A stretch of DNA of 15,869 nt, from assembly GCA_001302725.1 (NCBI GenBank), contig LIZU01000016.1:1-15869 (forward strand). The letters run 5' to 3'. This DNA is from a candidate division Zixibacteria bacterium DG_27 (GTDB lineage Bacteria; Zixibacteria; MSB-5A5; DG-27). The notes beneath the pieces are model-generated. The model worked only from the letters and a program-made list of their open reading frames with translations. It did not search any database and had not been told where the DNA came from. The translations under genes and the position numbers were made by a program. Every line of letters starts with the position of its first letter. Positions within the stretch are counted from its first letter, which is position 1. Of this stretch, positions 14,201-15,869 are shown one piece after another.

Positions 14201-15869
14201 TTCGCCCAACAGTCAACTCAAGGTGAGAGGTTATCTGAGCAGCGACGGGAATCCCGGTTCAAAGATCGTGTACACCTCGTTTTCGGACGACCGCTTCGGG
14301 GGCGACACCAACGGCGACGGGCCTTCAGTGGGGCAGCCGGGTGACTGGCGAGGAATATCCTTTCCGGAGGAGGGGAGTGGAGGCACGCTCTTTTACACCG
14401 ATATCCTGTATCCCGTCTACGGAATCTACACCACTGCCTCAGCCTTGCACGTGACAAACTGCGCTGTGGGGTTTTGTAAAGGTTCCGGAATCTATATTGC
14501 TGATGGTTCCCCTTCAGTTCTGCATACTTCGATCTCCGATTGTGACGATTGCGGGATATACGTTCGGTCCGGCCAGCCAAGCATCTTCGGAACGGAGGTG
14601 AATGGTTGCGGACGATACGGGGTTTATTCTTCAGGGGAGATGAGCTTCACCATTGATAGCTGCAAGATAGTCAATAATGGTATCGGCTCCAATTCACCAG
14701 GGATCGCCTGTGAGGGGCTCAGCCCGCCCACGGTGAGAGGCTCGAATATCGAGGGTAACGCCGGCTCCGGCATACAGATTGTGGGGGCAGAAGCGAGTTA
14801 CCATGTGGAGAGATGTACAATCGCTGCCAACGGCCATTACGGGATATTCTACACCGGCTCGGCTTTCCCCACGTTCAGGAGAAACACGATCACGAGTCAT
14901 ATTCACGGGGGCAGAGAGAGGTCTCGGGGTAGTTCCGAGAACTCGAAAATCAGAAAGGTGAAAGCTTCCTTTAGCTCTTACGCCGGGGTTTCGTCTTCCC
15001 GAAGCGGGAGTTCGAAGAGCGAGAATGGTGGTCAGCTCAGGGCGGGGATATACAGTTCCGCCGCCAAGATTGATTCTAACACCATCTCCACGAACGAGGT
15101 GAGCGTTATCCTGACCGGGGATTTGGGAAAGACAAAGCTGAGGAATAACACTTTTGAGAATAACGTCTACAACACCGTCTTAGGTTTATCGGGAAGTGTA
15201 TGGGGAACCATCCAGAGTGAATTGCCGGATCCAATGACCGCGTATGTCTCTTTGGATAGTCTAGTAGTGCCACCGGGCGATTCACTGTTCATCGGGGCCG
15301 GTTCGGTTCTGAAGTTTTTGTCGCGATCTTACCTGAGGTCGCTGGGGAAACTCCAGGCAAAGGGGACAAGGAACAGGCAGGTTGTTTTCACCTCCATCAA
15401 CGATGACGACTACGGTGGTGACAATAATGCTAATGGTCCCTCCGATGGAAAGCCTGGAGACTGGGAGGGACTCAAGATCGCGTCTGGAATAACGTCTGTA
15501 GAGACGAAGAATGCTATCATTCGATATGCCAGTACCGGTATGGAAGTTGAGTCCGGCAGTGCCACCATTTCAGAATCTCAGCTTGTTAACAGTCTCAACG
15601 AGGGCTTGTCATGTTTGGGTGGAGAGGTCAGCATCGATTCGACCTACAGTTGGCACAATCACATCGGCATAAGGACGGTGAATGCCTCGCCTGTAGTGAC
15701 GCATTGCGCTTTAGCGTATAACGATTACGGCGTTCACAGCTCCGATGGCGCTTCTCCCTTCATAGGGGGGTGCGATATAATGGGCAATTCCCTGTTCGGC
15801 GTCTACAATGCGGACACCAGTATAACCATTCTGGCGGAGAACAACTGGTGGGGTCATCACAGCGGTCCT
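11223..15869 (+). CDS. giant modular parallel beta-helix protein (5' part)
   Basis: An uninterrupted frame of 1549 codons that runs off the right edge. It starts at ATG 11223; no Shine-Dalgarno-like site is evident, but a signal peptide follows directly (residues 1 to about 29, core 'SALLLLVVLGFDLAFG'). From residue 47 there are five homologous modules. Each opens with a cap such as 'VTVPLGRTLRIEPGVRVKF', passes a 24-25-residue Asp/Gly-rich motif ending in PGDW, then gives PbH1-type rungs ('SCTVADCRHFGIGC', 'GNTIENN', 'GSGIR'). It closes with NNxYN-ALGL-G-SG-LP. This is the fold of right-handed beta-helix surface proteins, which often bind or cleave polysaccharide or act as adhesins or scaffolds. 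No catalytic site can be named. There are 38 Cys by my count. The last visible residues are NNWWGHHSGP, a motif I know from related repeat proteins. The missing C-terminus may hold a sorting domain. Confidence 0.95.
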   Translation, partial: MSQELKTFLKLANSALLLLVVLGFDLAFGYVTVGGNQWGAWHSDSTYYVYGNVTVPLGRTLRIEPGVRVKFNHGKQLEIYGDLQVPGGDDPVFFTSMDDDSVGEIIAGSDGVPEPGDWDFILFQVPLSQNSYIRTSHIRYAFYGVLNFGSSVEVDSCNLYRCERYGFFNGSGHPAIINSRVYHNGLEECCSGIFSNGSSAPDVIGCEIFENGGSGFEATWTLESFQIADNLIRDNARYGIEYYDAVVIPVFSGNTISGHQDPDYGGMRSYPAQVIGNQITANTYPFLLGGNVALFDFRDNIISGNNYDSALALSGPIFGTLPEDLIHILGVYVVVGGVEVPEYKSLEIEPGVIIKFPSFQELTVLGSLSAGLNPLDSTIFTSFADDNYGGDTNADGPSSGSPGDWSSISIQESASASIRQAHIRFALTGVNVDGGDLTLKSCLVSSCREHGIWVEAGSPLIDSCTVADCRHFGIGCSGSSSFYVTNCVITSNGERSLDAGIHSPGPIAPAVEICSLSFNTGSGIRFENLDSLCGITGNLIENNSLYGIYCSGTVPPFVYGNIIRNHPEEGQCGILFNSGEVASNRFENNFFPIALSGKVGELVFKSNQFFNNSYNNVLGLKGNLSGELSGVLPQGAGSYLASDSIVVASGDTLVLNSEVVCKFRSVGVLRVEGVLLGEGEVEDGIVLTSVFDDEFGGDAGPNGPTSGTPGDWRYFVVSESEAEVDLRYTTIRFPMVGMKSTAGQAVLDRCGLSFCSEYGALLDGGTLSLAGCTLESNEGAGLYADSGNVSLNGCQILGNGGSGILSQGNIEFSVDSCVIKDNGSDLSDNGIGCYGPLAPDIVSCSIETNSGCGIYCQDTEVAFKVSATTLRDNLKHGISYQGSAAARFIGNQISGHDGEAAAAIYGSCCKAIDNSITNNTYPLIFTGDLASFRASGNTIENNTYNSALGLTGEVSGVVPNQLPDSLRAYVIIVSVTVPLEESLTVRAGAVLKFSPNSQLKVRGYLSSDGNPGSKIVYTSFSDDRFGGDTNGDGPSVGQPGDWRGISFPEEGSGGTLFYTDILYPVYGIYTTASALHVTNCAVGFCKGSGIYIADGSPSVLHTSISDCDDCGIYVRSGQPSIFGTEVNGCGRYGVYSSGEMSFTIDSCKIVNNGIGSNSPGIACEGLSPPTVRGSNIEGNAGSGIQIVGAEASYHVERCTIAANGHYGIFYTGSAFPTFRRNTITSHIHGGRERSRGSSENSKIRKVKASFSSYAGVSSSRSGSSKSENGGQLRAGIYSSAAKIDSNTISTNEVSVILTGDLGKTKLRNNTFENNVYNTVLGLSGSVWGTIQSELPDPMTAYVSLDSLVVPPGDSLFIGAGSVLKFLSRSYLRSLGKLQAKGTRNRQVVFTSINDDDYGGDNNANGPSDGKPGDWEGLKIASGITSVETKNAIIRYASTGMEVESGSATISESQLVNSLNEGLSCLGGEVSIDSTYSWHNHIGIRTVNASPVVTHCALAYNDYGVHSSDGASPFIGGCDIMGNSLFGVYNADTSITILAENNWWGHHSGP
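11361..12194 (+). repeat. beta-helix module 1
   Basis: Residues 47-324 of the beta-helix protein. It has the cap 'LRIEPGVRVKF', a variant Asp-rich motif (DDDSVGEIIAGSDG, one residue shorter and lacking GGDTN) and the closing NNYDSALALSG. It is the shortest and most divergent module. Confidence 0.8.
12195..13127 (+). repeat. beta-helix module 2
   Basis: Residues 325-635. It has the cap 'LEIEPGVIIKF', the motif DDNYGGDTNADGP-PGDW (12363-12437), many CxxxxC-type rungs and the closing NNSYNNVLGLKG. Confidence 0.85.
13128..14111 (+). repeat. beta-helix module 3
   Basis: Residues 636-963. The cap is altered ('LVLNSEVVCKF', no IEPG), the motif is DDEFGGDAGPNGP-PGDW (13284-13358) and the closing is NNTYNSALGLTG. 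Confidence 0.85.
14112..15227 (+). repeat. beta-helix module 4, with insert
   Basis: Residues 964-1335. It has the cap 'LTVRAGAVLKF', the motif DDRFGGDTNGDGP-PGDW (14274-14348) and the closing NNVYNTVLGLSG. It is longer than module 3 by 44 residues, explained by a Ser/Arg/Lys-rich insert at 14907-15041. Confidence 0.85.
15228..15869 (+). repeat. beta-helix module 5 (cut by window edge)
   Basis: Residues 1336-1549. It has the cap 'LFIGAGSVLKF' and the motif DDDYGGDNNANGP-PGDW (15390-15464). It ends at the edge in NNWWGHHSGP, not seen in the other modules, which may mark the end of the array. Confidence 0.8.

Overview
The window reads as a piece of a Gram-negative genome from the FCB group, most likely an uncultured candidate phylum such as Zixibacteria, KSB1 or a relative. 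This placement is an inference. It rests on four things seen together: a TonB-dependent receptor with an N-terminal carboxypeptidase-regulatory domain, a PorV/PorQ-family barrel, an exported protein with the 'GDGVPDFxGPPPPPSP' linker and a type IX-like C-terminal sorting domain, and a very large modular parallel beta-helix protein. No rRNA, tRNA, CRISPR array or intact transposase was seen.

Left edge (1-1071, + strand): the 3' part of a QueG-like double [4Fe-4S] protein runs into a DUF4416 gene whose GTG start lies inside the end of the first gene. A short repeat-rich spacer follows, then a bidirectional rho-independent terminator (about 1194-1226) that serves both this unit and the convergent unit on the other strand.

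Centre (10054 down to 1252, - strand): a four-gene envelope operon. A sigma70-type promoter at 10142-10170 precedes, in order, a 1088-aa TonB-dependent receptor with eight calcium-loop (EF-hand-like) motifs, a large exported protein with an Fn3-like domain and a C-terminal sorting domain, a PorV/PorQ-family outer-membrane protein, and a 625-aa lipoprotein. The sorting-domain protein is split by an apparent one-base loss near 4641. Adding one T to a TTTT run would restore a single frame of about 840 aa. I infer that the four products act together at the cell surface, with the receptor and lipoprotein as envelope partners and PorV as the outer-membrane factor for the sorting-domain protein.

Right part (10171-11222): about 1.05 kb in which I find no convincing gene. 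It holds two GAGG..TCAGAC repeats and one coding-like but interrupted stretch. From 11223 to the right edge one uninterrupted + strand frame of 1549 codons encodes a secreted right-handed parallel beta-helix protein. It is built from five homologous modules of about 280-370 aa and continues past the window.
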